This document shows positions 18,456-26,916 of a stretch of 64,000 nt of DNA, piece by piece. The notes under the pieces were generated by a model that saw nothing but the letters and a program-made list of their open reading frames with translations, was not told the origin of the DNA and ran no database searches. Within the stretch, counting starts at the first letter, position 1. Each line of letters starts with the position of its first letter. Location: assembly GCF_000768555.3 (NCBI RefSeq), contig NZ_KN293975.1, positions 620,001-684,000 of the forward strand, read 5' to 3'. Source of the DNA: Roseovarius mucosus DSM 17069. GTDB taxonomy: Bacteria > Pseudomonadota > Alphaproteobacteria > Rhodobacterales > Rhodobacteraceae. A program made the translations under genes and the position numbers.

Positions 18456-20431
18456 GCGGGTTTTCGCATGTGTTTCGCCCGGCGGTGCTGGCGGGGCATA
18501 CCCTGCGCAACCGGGTGGTGTTTGGCGCCCATACCACGAATATGGCCGAGGATGGTCTGCCGGGCGCGCGCCATATTGCCTATTACGAGGAAAGGGCCAT
18601 TGGCGGGGCCGCGATGATCGTGGTCGAGCCGATGCCGGTGCATCCGACGGCGGTGTTGACGCGCGGCAATTTCCGACATTCCAGCGACGCGGTGATCCCG
18701 GCCTTTGCCAAGCTGACGCAGGCGGTCAAGCGGCATGGGGCCGTGGTGGTGCAACAGCTGTATCATGTCGGCGCGCATGGGGATCAGGACAATAGCTGGC
18801 ACGCGGCGTGGTCGCCTTCGGGTGGGCCAAGCTGGCATGACAGTGATGGCAGCCACGAGATGAGCGGGGCAGAGATCGAGGAGATCATAGAGAGCTTTGT
18901 CGCCGCCGCGGTGCGGTGTCAGAAAGCTGGGTTCGACGGGGTCGAGATTTGGGCCGCCTATCACTGTCTGCTGGATCAGTTCTGGACGCCGATGTCGAAT
19001 ACGCGCGAGGATGAGTGGGGCGGGAGCCTAGAAAACCGCACGCGGTTTTCACGAGAGATCCTGCGCAGGGTGCGCGCGGCCTGTGGGCCGGGATTCATCG
19101 TCGGGCTGTCTGTCAGTGACGGATCGAGCGCTGAGGCGATGTTGGACCATGACGCGATGGCCGAGATCGTGGCGCTGCATGATGCCGAACGGCTGATGGA
19201 TTACGTCACCTGTGGATCGGGCAGCTATCTGGATTTTCATCCGCTGATGCCGACGTTTCTCTATCCCGAAAAGCTGGGTGTCGATCTGGCGGTGCGGCTG
19301 AAGCACGTTGTGAAACACGCGTTGGTGACAGCCGAAAGCCATATTCGGACTCCGGAGAATGCGAATACCGTGTTGGGGGCGGGCGAGGCGGACATGGTCT
19401 CGATCGTGCGCGGGCAGATCGCCGATCCGCATCTGGTGGTCAAGGCCGAGGCGGGCAGACCGGAGGATGTGCGCGGCTGCATTTCCTGCAATCAGCAATG
19501 CTGGGGGCGGCGGAGCCGGGATTACTGGATTTCCTGTCTGATCAACCCGTCGGTGGGATGGGAGCATGACTGGGGCGGGGATCGGTTCAGCCCGGCGGCG
19601 CAGGTGCGCGATGTGTTGGTTGTCGGCGCAGGACCTGCGGGGCTGGAGGCGGCGCGGGTCGCAGCCGAGCGCGGCCACCGTGTGAGATTGCATGAGGCGG
19701 GGCCGGCGCTGGGCGGGCAATTCCGTCTGGCAGGGTTGCAGCCGAGGCGGGCGCAAATCCTCGACCTCTTGGCGTGGTACGCGCGGCAATTGACGCGGCT
19801 GGGTGTAGAGGTGCAGTTCAACAGCTATCTGGATGCGGATGACATCGCGGGGATGGGGGCGGATCATGTGATCCTCGCCACAGGGTCGTTGCCCGCCGGC
19901 ACCGGATTTCAAAAGGCAATCCCGCATGTGGCGGAATTGCCGGGGCTGGATGGCAATGTCTGGCCGGTCGAGGATGTGATGGGGCGCGCGGCGCGTCTGG
20001 GCAAGCGGGTGATCGTGCTCGATGAGGGCGGCAATTGGCGCGGGTGCGGCACGGCCTGGCATCTGGCGGAAGCTGGGCATGAGGTGGTGATCGTCACGCC
20101 GCAAGCGATGGTGGGGCGCGAATTGGAGCGTTCCGCTGCCGATCTGCCGCTCCGGCGGCGGCTGGCGGCGCTGGGCGTGCGTTTTGTGACCGAAAGTGCG
20201 ATCACCGGCTGGCAGAACGGTGGGGCCGAGGTGGTGGACCTCTTGACCGGAGAGCGATCGCATATCGCGGCGGATAGTCTGGTGTTGGCCACGACCAATC
20301 GGGCGGACGTGAGTTTGCGCGAAGAACTTGCCGATCAGGGCATTCCCGCGCTTCTGATTGGCGATGCCCATGCGCCGCGGCTGGCGGCGCAGGCGTTTCA
20401 CGATGGGCGCAAGGCGGCGCTGACGCTCTGA
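18452..20431 (+). CDS. FMN/FAD/4Fe-4S oxidoreductase, trimethylamine dehydrogenase family
   Basis: The 659-residue protein repeats the architecture of the gene at 15686. It has an OYE barrel (VLAGHTLRNRVVFGAHTTNM; GVEIWAAYHCLLDQFWTPMS), a 4Fe-4S motif and an FAD domain (VLVVGAGPAGLEAARVAAER near residue 390). Here the cluster ligands are complete: CISCNQQC and a fourth Cys in YWISCLINP. Overall identity with the first oxidoreductase looks modest, so they are likely different enzymes rather than a recent duplication. It ends the operon. The substrate is probably a methylated amine or betaine intermediate; electrons may pass to an ETF, which is not encoded here. Confidence 0.86.
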   Translation: MSGFSHVFRPAVLAGHTLRNRVVFGAHTTNMAEDGLPGARHIAYYEERAIGGAAMIVVEPMPVHPTAVLTRGNFRHSSDAVIPAFAKLTQAVKRHGAVVVQQLYHVGAHGDQDNSWHAAWSPSGGPSWHDSDGSHEMSGAEIEEIIESFVAAAVRCQKAGFDGVEIWAAYHCLLDQFWTPMSNTREDEWGGSLENRTRFSREILRRVRAACGPGFIVGLSVSDGSSAEAMLDHDAMAEIVALHDAERLMDYVTCGSGSYLDFHPLMPTFLYPEKLGVDLAVRLKHVVKHALVTAESHIRTPENANTVLGAGEADMVSIVRGQIADPHLVVKAEAGRPEDVRGCISCNQQCWGRRSRDYWISCLINPSVGWEHDWGGDRFSPAAQVRDVLVVGAGPAGLEAARVAAERGHRVRLHEAGPALGGQFRLAGLQPRRAQILDLLAWYARQLTRLGVEVQFNSYLDADDIAGMGADHVILATGSLPAGTGFQKAIPHVAELPGLDGNVWPVEDVMGRAARLGKRVIVLDEGGNWRGCGTAWHLAEAGHEVVIVTPQAMVGRELERSAADLPLRRRLAALGVRFVTESAITGWQNGGAEVVDLLTGERSHIAADSLVLATTNRADVSLREELADQGIPALLIGDAHAPRLAAQAFHDGRKAALTL

Positions 20432-20545
20432 AGGTCAAGAGCCTTGTAAGGTCCGCAGTGGCGACATACGATCCGGACAAAAGGGAGGAAGAGCGCGGCA
20501 ACGGCGGTCGGTGCTCTTGCGGTATGCTCAGGCCGTTGGATCGAC

Positions 20546-21646
20546 ATGGAATTTCTGGAGTATTCGCATAATCTCTGGTTGGTCGTTGCGTCATTGAGCG
20601 TGTCGCTCGTGGCAGCCTTTACCGGGTTTTCACTGACCCGCGGCATTGCGGCGCAACCCGTAGCGATGCGCAAACTTTCTGTGACCTTAGCGGCGATTGC
20701 GCTGGGCGGCGGCATCTGGTCGATGCATTTCGTGGCGATGCTGGGGCTGCAGCTGCCGATCCCGATCTATTACGATGCGATGATCACGCTCGGCTCGGCG
20801 CTGATTGCGATCCTGATGGTGGGCGCGGCGCTGTTGCTATTGCATTTCTACCCGCGCACACGGGCGAGCCTGACGGCGGCGGGCTGTATCATTGGCCTTG
20901 GTATCGTGGCGATGCATTATCTGGGCATGTCGGGGCTGCAACTGTGCCGGGCGGTCTATACGCTGCCGGGCGTGGTCTTGGCGGTGCTGGCAGCCTGTGG
21001 GCTGAGCGTGGCGGCGATATGGGTGGCCTATGGTCAGAGGCGGCCGCGCAATATCCTGCTGGGCACGCTGGCCTTTGGTTTCGCCGTGTTCCTTGTGCAT
21101 TTCGCGGCGGTATTCGGCACGCGGTTCGTGGCGGTGCCGACGGTGCAGGAAATCGGGCCGCTCATGGGAAATGAGGTGCTGGCGCTGGGGGTATTGGTCA
21201 GTTCCTTCGTGCTCTGTGGCGCGTTCTTGCTGACGGGGGTCACGTTTTTGGCGCAGGGGAGCAAGGATGCGGAGGTGTCGCCCGCAGCGCCCGAGGTGAA
21301 ACCTGCCCAGGTCATGCAGAGGATACCCTATGAGCAGCATGGGCAGACGCATTTCATCGACGCGCGCGACGTGGCGTTTCTGCGCGCCGAGGGGCATTAC
21401 ACGCTGCTATACGCCGGGGCCAACAAGCATTTCTGCACCTGGTCGATCACCGAAGCCGAGCGGCGGCTGAGCCCCGGTCCGTTTCTCAAGGTGCATCGCA
21501 GCTATCTGGTGAACCCCGCCCATGTGGCCCATTTCGAGCGGCGCAAGGACAATGGCCTGTGCCATTTTCACCTTGGCGGGCAGGACGTTACCGCGCCCGT
21601 CAGCCGCTCGCGTCTTGCGGAGTTGCGTGAGGCGCTGGGCCTCTGA
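20546..21646 (+). CDS. MHYT-domain membrane sensor with LytTR DNA-binding domain
   Basis: The 366-residue protein has seven hydrophobic segments over residues 1-235 carrying the repeated MHYT-type motifs IWSMHFVAMLG, IVAMHYLGMSG and FLVHFAAVFG, whose Met/His residues are proposed to bind copper and sense O2, CO or NO. Residues about 258-366 are a LytTR domain (IDARDVAFLRAEGHYTLLYA; PFLKVHRSYLVNPAHVAHFE). This one-component membrane-bound regulator resembles CoxC/CoxH of carboxydotrophs. The ATG at 20546 has a poor ribosome site. It lies 115 bp after the oxidoreductase operon and 78-105 bp before the GTA portal gene, the place where terminase is usually found. Confidence 0.88.
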   Translation: MEFLEYSHNLWLVVASLSVSLVAAFTGFSLTRGIAAQPVAMRKLSVTLAAIALGGGIWSMHFVAMLGLQLPIPIYYDAMITLGSALIAILMVGAALLLLHFYPRTRASLTAAGCIIGLGIVAMHYLGMSGLQLCRAVYTLPGVVLAVLAACGLSVAAIWVAYGQRRPRNILLGTLAFGFAVFLVHFAAVFGTRFVAVPTVQEIGPLMGNEVLALGVLVSSFVLCGAFLLTGVTFLAQGSKDAEVSPAAPEVKPAQVMQRIPYEQHGQTHFIDARDVAFLRAEGHYTLLYAGANKHFCTWSITEAERRLSPGPFLKVHRSYLVNPAHVAHFERRKDNGLCHFHLGGQDVTAPVSRSRLAELREALGL

Positions 21647-21751
21647 GTGGCGCGCGCGCGGTCTGATTTACTTTCCTTAAACCTTTGACGGTCTGATGCC
21701 TCTCAAGCGGGCAAGAGGCCTGACATGAGCGGGATCAAGGAGAGCAGCGCG

Positions 21752-22942
21752 ATGATACTGGATTTCTTTCGGCAAGGGGCCATGGCGCCGGACGCGGTGC
21801 CCGAGCAGAAGGCAAGTGCCACGGGCCGCGTGATGGCCTGGCATGGCGCGGGGCGCGTGGCCTGGAGCCCGCGCGATACGGTCAGCCTGACGCGCACCGG
21901 GTTTGCCGGGAATCCGGTGGGGTTTCGCTGTGTAAAGATGATTGCCGAGGCTGCGGCGGCACTGCCGCTTGTCTTGCAGGATTGCGAGCAGCGTTTTGCT
22001 GTGCATCCGGTGCTGAGCCTGATCAAATGTCCCAATCCGGCGCAGGGTCGGGCGGAGCTGTTCGAGGCGCTTTACGGGCAACTCTTGTTGACCGGCAATG
22101 CCTATATCGAGGCGGTGGGGGTGGGCGGCGTACCGGCGGAATTGCATGTGCTGCGCTCTGACCGGATGAGTGTGGTGCCGGGGGCGGACGGTTGGCCTGT
22201 GGCCTATGAATATGCGGTGGGTGGGCGCAAGCATCGGTTCGATGTGCGCGAGGGTGTGCCTTGTGTCTGTCACATCAAGAGCTTTCATCCGCAGGACGAT
22301 CATTATGGGCTGAGCCCGCTTCAGGCGGCGGCGCAGGCGGTGGATGTGCATAATTCGGCAAGCCGATGGTCCAAGGCTCTCTTGGACAATGCCGCGCGGC
22401 CGTCGGGGGCGATTGTCTACAAGGGCCCTGAGGGACAGGGAGCGATGTCGGGCGATCAGTACGACCGTTTGGTGAGCGAGATGGAGGCGCATCATCAGGG
22501 CGCGCGCAATGCCGGGCGTCCAATGTTGCTCGAAGGCGGGCTGGACTGGAAACCGATGGGGTTCAGCCCGTCGGACATGGAATTCCAGAAGACCAAGGAG
22601 AGTGCCGCGCGCGAGATTGCGCTGGCCTTTGGGGTGCCGCCGATGCTGCTTGGCATTCCCGGCGATGCGACCTTTGCCAATTATCAGGAGGCGAACCGGG
22701 CCTTCTATCGGCTGACGGTTCTGCCGCTGGCGATGCGGGTGACGGCGACGGTTGCGGCGTGGTTGGGGCGCATGAGTGGCGCGGCGCTGGACCTTGCCCC
22801 CGATCTCGATCAGGTGCCCGCCCTGGCCGCTGAACGCGATGCGCAATGGGCGCGGGTGAGTGCGGCGGATTTCCTGACGGAAGCGGAAAAGAGGCGGCTT
22901 TTGGGCCTGCCTGCCGTGGCGGCGGAGGAAGTTGATGGCTGA
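21752..22942 (+). CDS. GTA portal protein (ORFg3)
   Basis: The 396-residue HK97-type portal begins MILDFFRQGAMAPDAVPEQK and continues KASATGRVMAWHGAGRVAWS, NPVGFRCVKMIAEAAAALPL and DATFANYQEANRAFYRLTVL, as in Rhodobacter GTA portals. It forms the dodecameric DNA gate of the head. I chose ATG 21752 because AAGGAG lies 9 bases upstream and the length equals the usual 396 residues. An in-frame ATG at 21725, with its own AAGAGG, adds nine residues. The gene opens the cluster; no terminase precedes it. The next gene overlaps by 8 bp. Confidence 0.95.
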   Translation: MILDFFRQGAMAPDAVPEQKASATGRVMAWHGAGRVAWSPRDTVSLTRTGFAGNPVGFRCVKMIAEAAAALPLVLQDCEQRFAVHPVLSLIKCPNPAQGRAELFEALYGQLLLTGNAYIEAVGVGGVPAELHVLRSDRMSVVPGADGWPVAYEYAVGGRKHRFDVREGVPCVCHIKSFHPQDDHYGLSPLQAAAQAVDVHNSASRWSKALLDNAARPSGAIVYKGPEGQGAMSGDQYDRLVSEMEAHHQGARNAGRPMLLEGGLDWKPMGFSPSDMEFQKTKESAAREIALAFGVPPMLLGIPGDATFANYQEANRAFYRLTVLPLAMRVTATVAAWLGRMSGAALDLAPDLDQVPALAAERDAQWARVSAADFLTEAEKRRLLGLPAVAAEEVDG

Positions 22943-23180
22943 ACGGGGCACAGCGCCGCCGCGCTACGGGTTTGAGGCGTTCGATTGCGCGCCTGGGCTG
23001 CGGTTGGAGGCGCATGAACGGGTGTCGGAATTGCAGACGCGGGCGCTGACCGAACGCCAAGAGCGAATGGAGGCGGCTTTGGAGCGTCTGGAGCGACGGC
23101 TTTGGTTGGCGGTTTACGGCGTGGCGGCGGCGATACTGGCGCAGGCGTTTCAACCTCTCTTGGCTGTATTGCCGGGGTGA
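22935..23180 (+). CDS. GTA head formation protein (ORFg3.5, rcc01685 family)
   Basis: The 81-residue protein starts MAERGTAPPRYGFEAFDCAP. It has an amphipathic helix in the middle (VSELQTRALTERQERMEAAL) and a hydrophobic C-terminal segment (LWLAVYGVAAAILAQAF). This matches the small gene always found between portal and protease in Rhodobacterales GTAs, which is needed for head formation. It overlaps the portal gene; ATG 22935 has GGAGGA directly upstream. Confidence 0.85.
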   Translation: MAERGTAPPRYGFEAFDCAPGLRLEAHERVSELQTRALTERQERMEAALERLERRLWLAVYGVAAAILAQAFQPLLAVLPG

Positions 23181-23203
23181 AGTCGAACGAAAGGAGGAAG
23201 CGG

Positions 23204-23761
23204 ATGGAAATGGAACCGGGATTGGAGCGCAAGTTTGCGCGGCTGGATGGCACGATGCTGAGCGTGAGCGAGGCAGGACAGATCGAGGGCTATGCAAGCC
23301 TCTTTGGCGCGCCCGATCAGGGAGGCGATATTGTCGAGCGCGGGGCCTATGCGGCCTCGCTCGATCGGTTGGCCAAGGAGGGTCGGCGCGTCAAGATGCT
23401 GTGGCAGCATGATCCGGCGCAGCCCATCGGCATCTGGGACGAGGTGCGCGAGGACGCGCGCGGTCTCTGGGTCAAGGGGCGGCTTTTGGAGCCTGTGGAA
23501 CGGGCGCGCGAGGCGGCGGCACTGATCGCGGCGGGGGCGATTGACGGGCTGAGCATCGGTTATCGCACGCTGCGCGCGGCGAAGAATGACAAGGGCCAGC
23601 GGCTCTTGCGGGAACTGGAGCTGTGGGAGGTGTCGCTGGTGACATTTCCGATGCTGCCCAGTGCGCGGGTGACGGTCAAGGGCGATGCCCTCGACGTCCA
23701 AACCCTGCGCGAGATGGCGGCGGCGTTTGACGCGGCCCGCCGGGAGATGGCGCAGGTGTAG
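23204..23761 (+). CDS. GTA HK97-family prohead protease (ORFg4)
   Basis: The 185-residue maturation protease shows the U35/HK97 pattern: an early strand-rich region GQIEGYASLFGAPDQGGDIV, the catalytic His in MLWQHDPAQPIGIW, the catalytic Ser in IDGLSIGYRTLR and the conserved ELELWEVSLVTFPMLPSARV. It trims the capsid N-terminal scaffold during head assembly. I chose ATG 23204 because AAAGGAGG precedes it by 6 bases; upstream in-frame starts overlap g3.5 and look non-coding. Confidence 0.95.
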   Translation: MEMEPGLERKFARLDGTMLSVSEAGQIEGYASLFGAPDQGGDIVERGAYAASLDRLAKEGRRVKMLWQHDPAQPIGIWDEVREDARGLWVKGRLLEPVERAREAAALIAAGAIDGLSIGYRTLRAAKNDKGQRLLRELELWEVSLVTFPMLPSARVTVKGDALDVQTLREMAAAFDAARREMAQV

Positions 23762-23793
23762 CGCCCGACAACGACCCAAACCTGAAGGATGGA

Positions 23794-24975
23794 ATGATGA
23801 TGACCCAAGCGAAGGCTCGGGCCGGGGAAGATCTGTCTCCGGTGGCCGAGGTGAAATCCGCAGTGGCGGGTTTCTTGAGCGAATTCAGCGGCTTTCGGGC
23901 CGAAATTCACAACCGACTGCAACAGCAAGAAGAGAAAATGACTATGTTTGAACGCAAATCCATCGCGCTTGCACGTCCGCATCTTGCCGCGACCACAGAC
24001 GGCTCTGCGCCGCACCGCAAGGCGTTTGACGCCTATCTGCGGGGTGGCGACGATGACGGGCTGCGCGGCCTCGAATTGGAGGGCAAGGCGCTCAATACCG
24101 CGATTGCGGGTGAGGGCGGCTATCTGGTCGATCCGCAGACCGCCGAGACGATCCGCTCGGTGCTGAGTTCCACCGCGTCGATCCGGGCGGTTGCCAATGT
24201 GGTGGCGGTTGAGGCCACCAGCTTTGACGTGCTGGTGGATCACACCGATGTCGGCCATGGCTGGGCCACGGAGAGCGGCACGGTGTCCGAGACCGACACG
24301 CCGGTGATCGACCGGATCAGTATCCCGCTGCATGAGCTGAGCGCGTTGCCCAAGGCAAGCCAGCGGCTCTTGGATGACAGCGCCTTTGACGTCGAAGGTT
24401 GGCTTGCGGGGCGTATCGCCGACAAATTCGCGCGCGCAGAGGCGGCGGCCTTTGTTTCGGGCGACGGGGTGGACAAACCGCGCGGGTTTCTGACCCATCC
24501 GAATCTTGACAATGATGTCTGGGTCTGGGGCAATCTGGGCTATGTGCCCACGGGCGTTGCGGGCGCGATTGCCGGGCCCGATCCGATTGTCGATCTGGTC
24601 TATGCCCTGGGCGCGCAATACCGGGCGAACGGCACCTTCGTGATGAACTCCAAGACCGCAGGCACCATTCGCAAGATGAAGGATGCCGATGGGCGGTTCC
24701 TGTGGTCGGATGGGCTTGCGGCAGGAGAGCCTGCGCGGCTGATGGGCTATCCGGTGCTGATCGCCGAGGACATGCCGGACATTGCCGCCGGGGCCAATGC
24801 GATTGCCTTTGGGGATTTCCATGCCGGATACACGGTGGCCGAGCGCCCTGATCTGCGCGTGTTGCGCGATCCCTACAGCGCCAAGCCGCATGTGTTGTTC
24901 TACGCGACCAAGCGGGTGGGTGGCGATGTGTCTGATTTCAAGGCGATTAAGCTGTTGAAATTCGCCGTTTCCTGA
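23794..24975 (+). CDS. GTA major capsid protein (ORFg5)
   Basis: The 393-residue HK97-fold capsid protein has a helical, Glu/Gln-rich N-terminal scaffold (about 1-48), which the neighbouring protease would remove. Typical blocks follow: IAGEGGYLVDPQTAETIRSV, TTESGTVSET-like WATESGTVSETDTPVIDRIS, LHELSALPKASQRLLDDSAF and the C-terminal ERPDLRVLRDPYSAKPHVLF. Three ATG codons stand in a row at 23794-23802; I used the first. A 150-bp gap follows, the longest inside the cluster. Confidence 0.96.
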   Translation: MMMTQAKARAGEDLSPVAEVKSAVAGFLSEFSGFRAEIHNRLQQQEEKMTMFERKSIALARPHLAATTDGSAPHRKAFDAYLRGGDDDGLRGLELEGKALNTAIAGEGGYLVDPQTAETIRSVLSSTASIRAVANVVAVEATSFDVLVDHTDVGHGWATESGTVSETDTPVIDRISIPLHELSALPKASQRLLDDSAFDVEGWLAGRIADKFARAEAAAFVSGDGVDKPRGFLTHPNLDNDVWVWGNLGYVPTGVAGAIAGPDPIVDLVYALGAQYRANGTFVMNSKTAGTIRKMKDADGRFLWSDGLAAGEPARLMGYPVLIAEDMPDIAAGANAIAFGDFHAGYTVAERPDLRVLRDPYSAKPHVLFYATKRVGGDVSDFKAIKLLKFAVS

Positions 24976-25051
24976 GGACGCGGCGACGGGGCGGGGGGTG
25001 ATCCCCTTGCCCCGGGGCGCGTGCCGTTCGGGCGAGGCGTTGTCCAACTGT

Positions 25052-25102
25052 CCCCTCCGTCCGTGCAACGCGGAATGGCGCGCGCCTGAACCACCGGAGG
25101 GG
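25052..25102 (+). other. Long-range inverted repeat between capsid gene and g6
   Basis: In the 150-bp gap after the capsid gene, CCCCTCCG (25052-25059) can pair with CGGAGGGG (25095-25102), enclosing 35 bases. A GC-rich stretch with GGGGCGGGG and CCCC blocks lies just before it (about 24988-25018). These may partly terminate transcription or protect the capsid mRNA, so that capsid is made in excess over the connectors. No T-run is present. Confidence 0.35.
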
Positions 25103-25125
25103 TCCGGGATATATGGAGTAGGTCC

Positions 25126-25725
25126 ATGATGTTAATCGAAGAAACTGCGGTGTCCCCGGCCGCGCTGCCGTTGGCGGAGTTCAAGGCGCATCTGCGGCTG
25201 GGCACAGGGTTTGCCGATGACGATATCCAGGACCCGGTTCTGGAGAGTTTTTTGCGCGCGGCGATTGCGGCCATCGAGGGACGCACGGGCAAGGTGCTGC
25301 TGGAGCGCGAATTTTCCTGGGCGCTGCATCAGTGGCGGGATGCGGCGGGGCAGGCCTTGCCGGTCGCCCCCGTGAGCGCTGTGTTGAGCTTTAGTTTGCG
25401 CAACCGGGCGGATGAGGTCGAGGTGATCGACCCTGCACTCTACAGGTTGGAGCAGGACGCGCATCGGCCCTTGGTGCGGCCTGTGGGCACGTTCCTGCCA
25501 GCAATCGGGCGCGGCGCTGTGGCGGAAATCAGGTTTCGCGCGGGTTATGGTGCGGGTTGGCCTGATATTCCCGCCGATCTGGCACAAGCGGTGCTGATGC
25601 TGGCGGCGCATTATTACGAATACCGGCACGAGACCAGTCTGAGCAGCGGCTGCATGCCCTTTGGGGTGGCCAGCCTGATCGAGCGCTATCGCACGGTGCG
25701 TTTATTGGGTGGGGGGGCGCGGTGA
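25126..25725 (+). CDS. GTA head-tail connector (ORFg6, gp6-like adaptor)
   Basis: The 199-residue protein matches the Phage_gp6/YqbG-type connector in GTAs. It has LPLAEFKAHLRLGTGFADDD, then FLRAAIAAIEGRTGKVLLER, WRDAAGQALPVAPVSAVLSF and the conserved FRAGYGAGWPDIPADLAQAV. A C-terminal HYYEYRHE segment follows. It lies just below the portal in the neck of the particle. The stop codon overlaps the start of the next gene. Confidence 0.92.
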   Translation: MMLIEETAVSPAALPLAEFKAHLRLGTGFADDDIQDPVLESFLRAAIAAIEGRTGKVLLEREFSWALHQWRDAAGQALPVAPVSAVLSFSLRNRADEVEVIDPALYRLEQDAHRPLVRPVGTFLPAIGRGAVAEIRFRAGYGAGWPDIPADLAQAVLMLAAHYYEYRHETSLSSGCMPFGVASLIERYRTVRLLGGGAR

Positions 25726-26063
25726 TGGCGCGTCCGAGGTTGAACCGTCGTCTGGTGCTTGAGGGCGCTTCGCGTCTGGCGGATGGGGCGGGCGGGTTCG
25801 CGGAAGTCTGGGAGGCGCGTGGGACGCTCTGGGCCGAGGTCAGCGCACGGTCGGGCCGAGAGGCCGAAGCCGCGGGGTTGGCTGTGGCGCGGGCAGGCTA
25901 TCGGATCACGGTGCGCGCGGCGCCCCAAGGGGTGGCGTCGCGGCCTGTGGCCGGACAGCGGCTGCGCGATGGTGCGCGGATTTTCGCGATCCTGTCGGTG
26001 ACAGAGGCCGATGGGGCGGGCCGATACCTGAGCCTCTGGGCGCAAGAGGAGGTGGTGCCATGA
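25725..26063 (+). CDS. GTA head closure/adaptor protein (ORFg7)
   Basis: The 112-residue protein (MARPRLNRRLVLEGASRLAD) resembles SPP1 gp16-type head closure proteins: GGFAEVWEARGTLWAEVSAR, then YRITVRAAPQGVASRPVAGQ and FAILSVTEADGAGRYLSLWA. It would stop DNA leakage and join head to tail. The ATG at 25725 shares its A with the upstream stop; a GTG one codon earlier is also possible. Confidence 0.9.
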   Translation: MARPRLNRRLVLEGASRLADGAGGFAEVWEARGTLWAEVSARSGREAEAAGLAVARAGYRITVRAAPQGVASRPVAGQRLRDGARIFAILSVTEADGAGRYLSLWAQEEVVP

Positions 26064-26473
26064 GCTATGCGATGGCGGCGGGATTACAGACGGCGGTCTA
26101 TCAGCGGCTGGTGCAGGATGCGGCGCTGAGCGCGTTGGTGGGCGGTGCGATCCATGACGCGGTGCCGCCGGGCCGGGTGCCGCCGCTCTATGTGACGCTT
26201 GGTCCTGAAGAGGCGCGCGAGCGCGGCGATGGCACGGCGGGCGGGGCCTGGCATCGGTTCACGATCACGGTCGTGAGCGAAAGCGCCGGCTTCCAACAGG
26301 CCAAGGCGGTCGCAGGTGCCGTCAGCGATGCGCTGGTGGGCGTGGAGCTGTCGCTTGCTCGCGGGCGACTGAGCAGTCTGAATTTTCTGCGCGCCCGCGC
26401 GCGGCGCGAAGCGGGCGGACAGGCGCGACGGATCGACCTGATCTTTCAGGCGCGCGTCGATGAGGGCGCGTAA
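26060..26473 (+). CDS. GTA tail terminator/stopper, DUF3168 (ORFg8)
   Basis: The 137-residue protein has the DUF3168 pattern: LQTAVYQRLVQDAALSALVG, AIHDAVPPGRVPPLYVTLGP, then WHRFTITVVSESAGFQQAKA and a C-terminal RRIDLIFQARVDE strand. It overlaps g7 by 4 bp. In GTA particles it sits at the head-tail joint and ends tail polymerisation. Confidence 0.92.
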   Translation: MSYAMAAGLQTAVYQRLVQDAALSALVGGAIHDAVPPGRVPPLYVTLGPEEARERGDGTAGGAWHRFTITVVSESAGFQQAKAVAGAVSDALVGVELSLARGRLSSLNFLRARARREAGGQARRIDLIFQARVDEGA

Positions 26474-26497
26474 CCTTTAATCTCTGGAGTGACGACT

Positions 26498-26911
26498 ATG
26501 GCGGTACAGAATGGCAAGGACCTGCTGGTCAAGATCGACCTGAACGGCAGCGGTAATTTTCAGACGGTGGCGGGACTGCGCGCCACGCGGGTCAGTTTCA
26601 ACGCCGAGAGCGTGGATGTGACCAGCCTCGAATCCGCAGGCGGCTGGCGCGAGTTGCTGGCCGGTGCGGGTGTGAAATCCGCGAATATCAGTGGCTCGGG
26701 CATTTTCCGCGATGCGCAGAGTGATGCGCGCGCGCGGCAGATCTTCTTTGACGGCGAGATGCCGGATTTTCAGGTGGTGATCCCGGATTTCGGCACCATC
26801 GAGGGGCCATTCCAAGTGACGGCGATCGAATATGGCGGCACCCATGATGGCGAGGCGACCTATGAGTTGGCGCTCGCCTCGGCGGGGCAGTTGACCTTTA
26901 CGGTGCTGTGA
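26498..26911 (+). CDS. GTA major tail protein (ORFg9)
   Basis: The 137-residue tail tube protein starts MAVQNGKDLLVKIDLNGSGN and continues RVSFNAESVDVTSLESAGGW, VKSANISGSGIFRDAQSDAR and EGPFQVTAIEYGGTHDGEAT, as in TP901-1-like tail tube proteins of GTAs. I chose ATG 26498; an ATG nine bases upstream is in frame but sits too near GGAG. Expected to form stacked hexameric rings of the short tail. Confidence 0.93.
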   Translation: MAVQNGKDLLVKIDLNGSGNFQTVAGLRATRVSFNAESVDVTSLESAGGWRELLAGAGVKSANISGSGIFRDAQSDARARQIFFDGEMPDFQVVIPDFGTIEGPFQVTAIEYGGTHDGEATYELALASAGQLTFTVL

Positions 26912-26916
26912 ACGTG

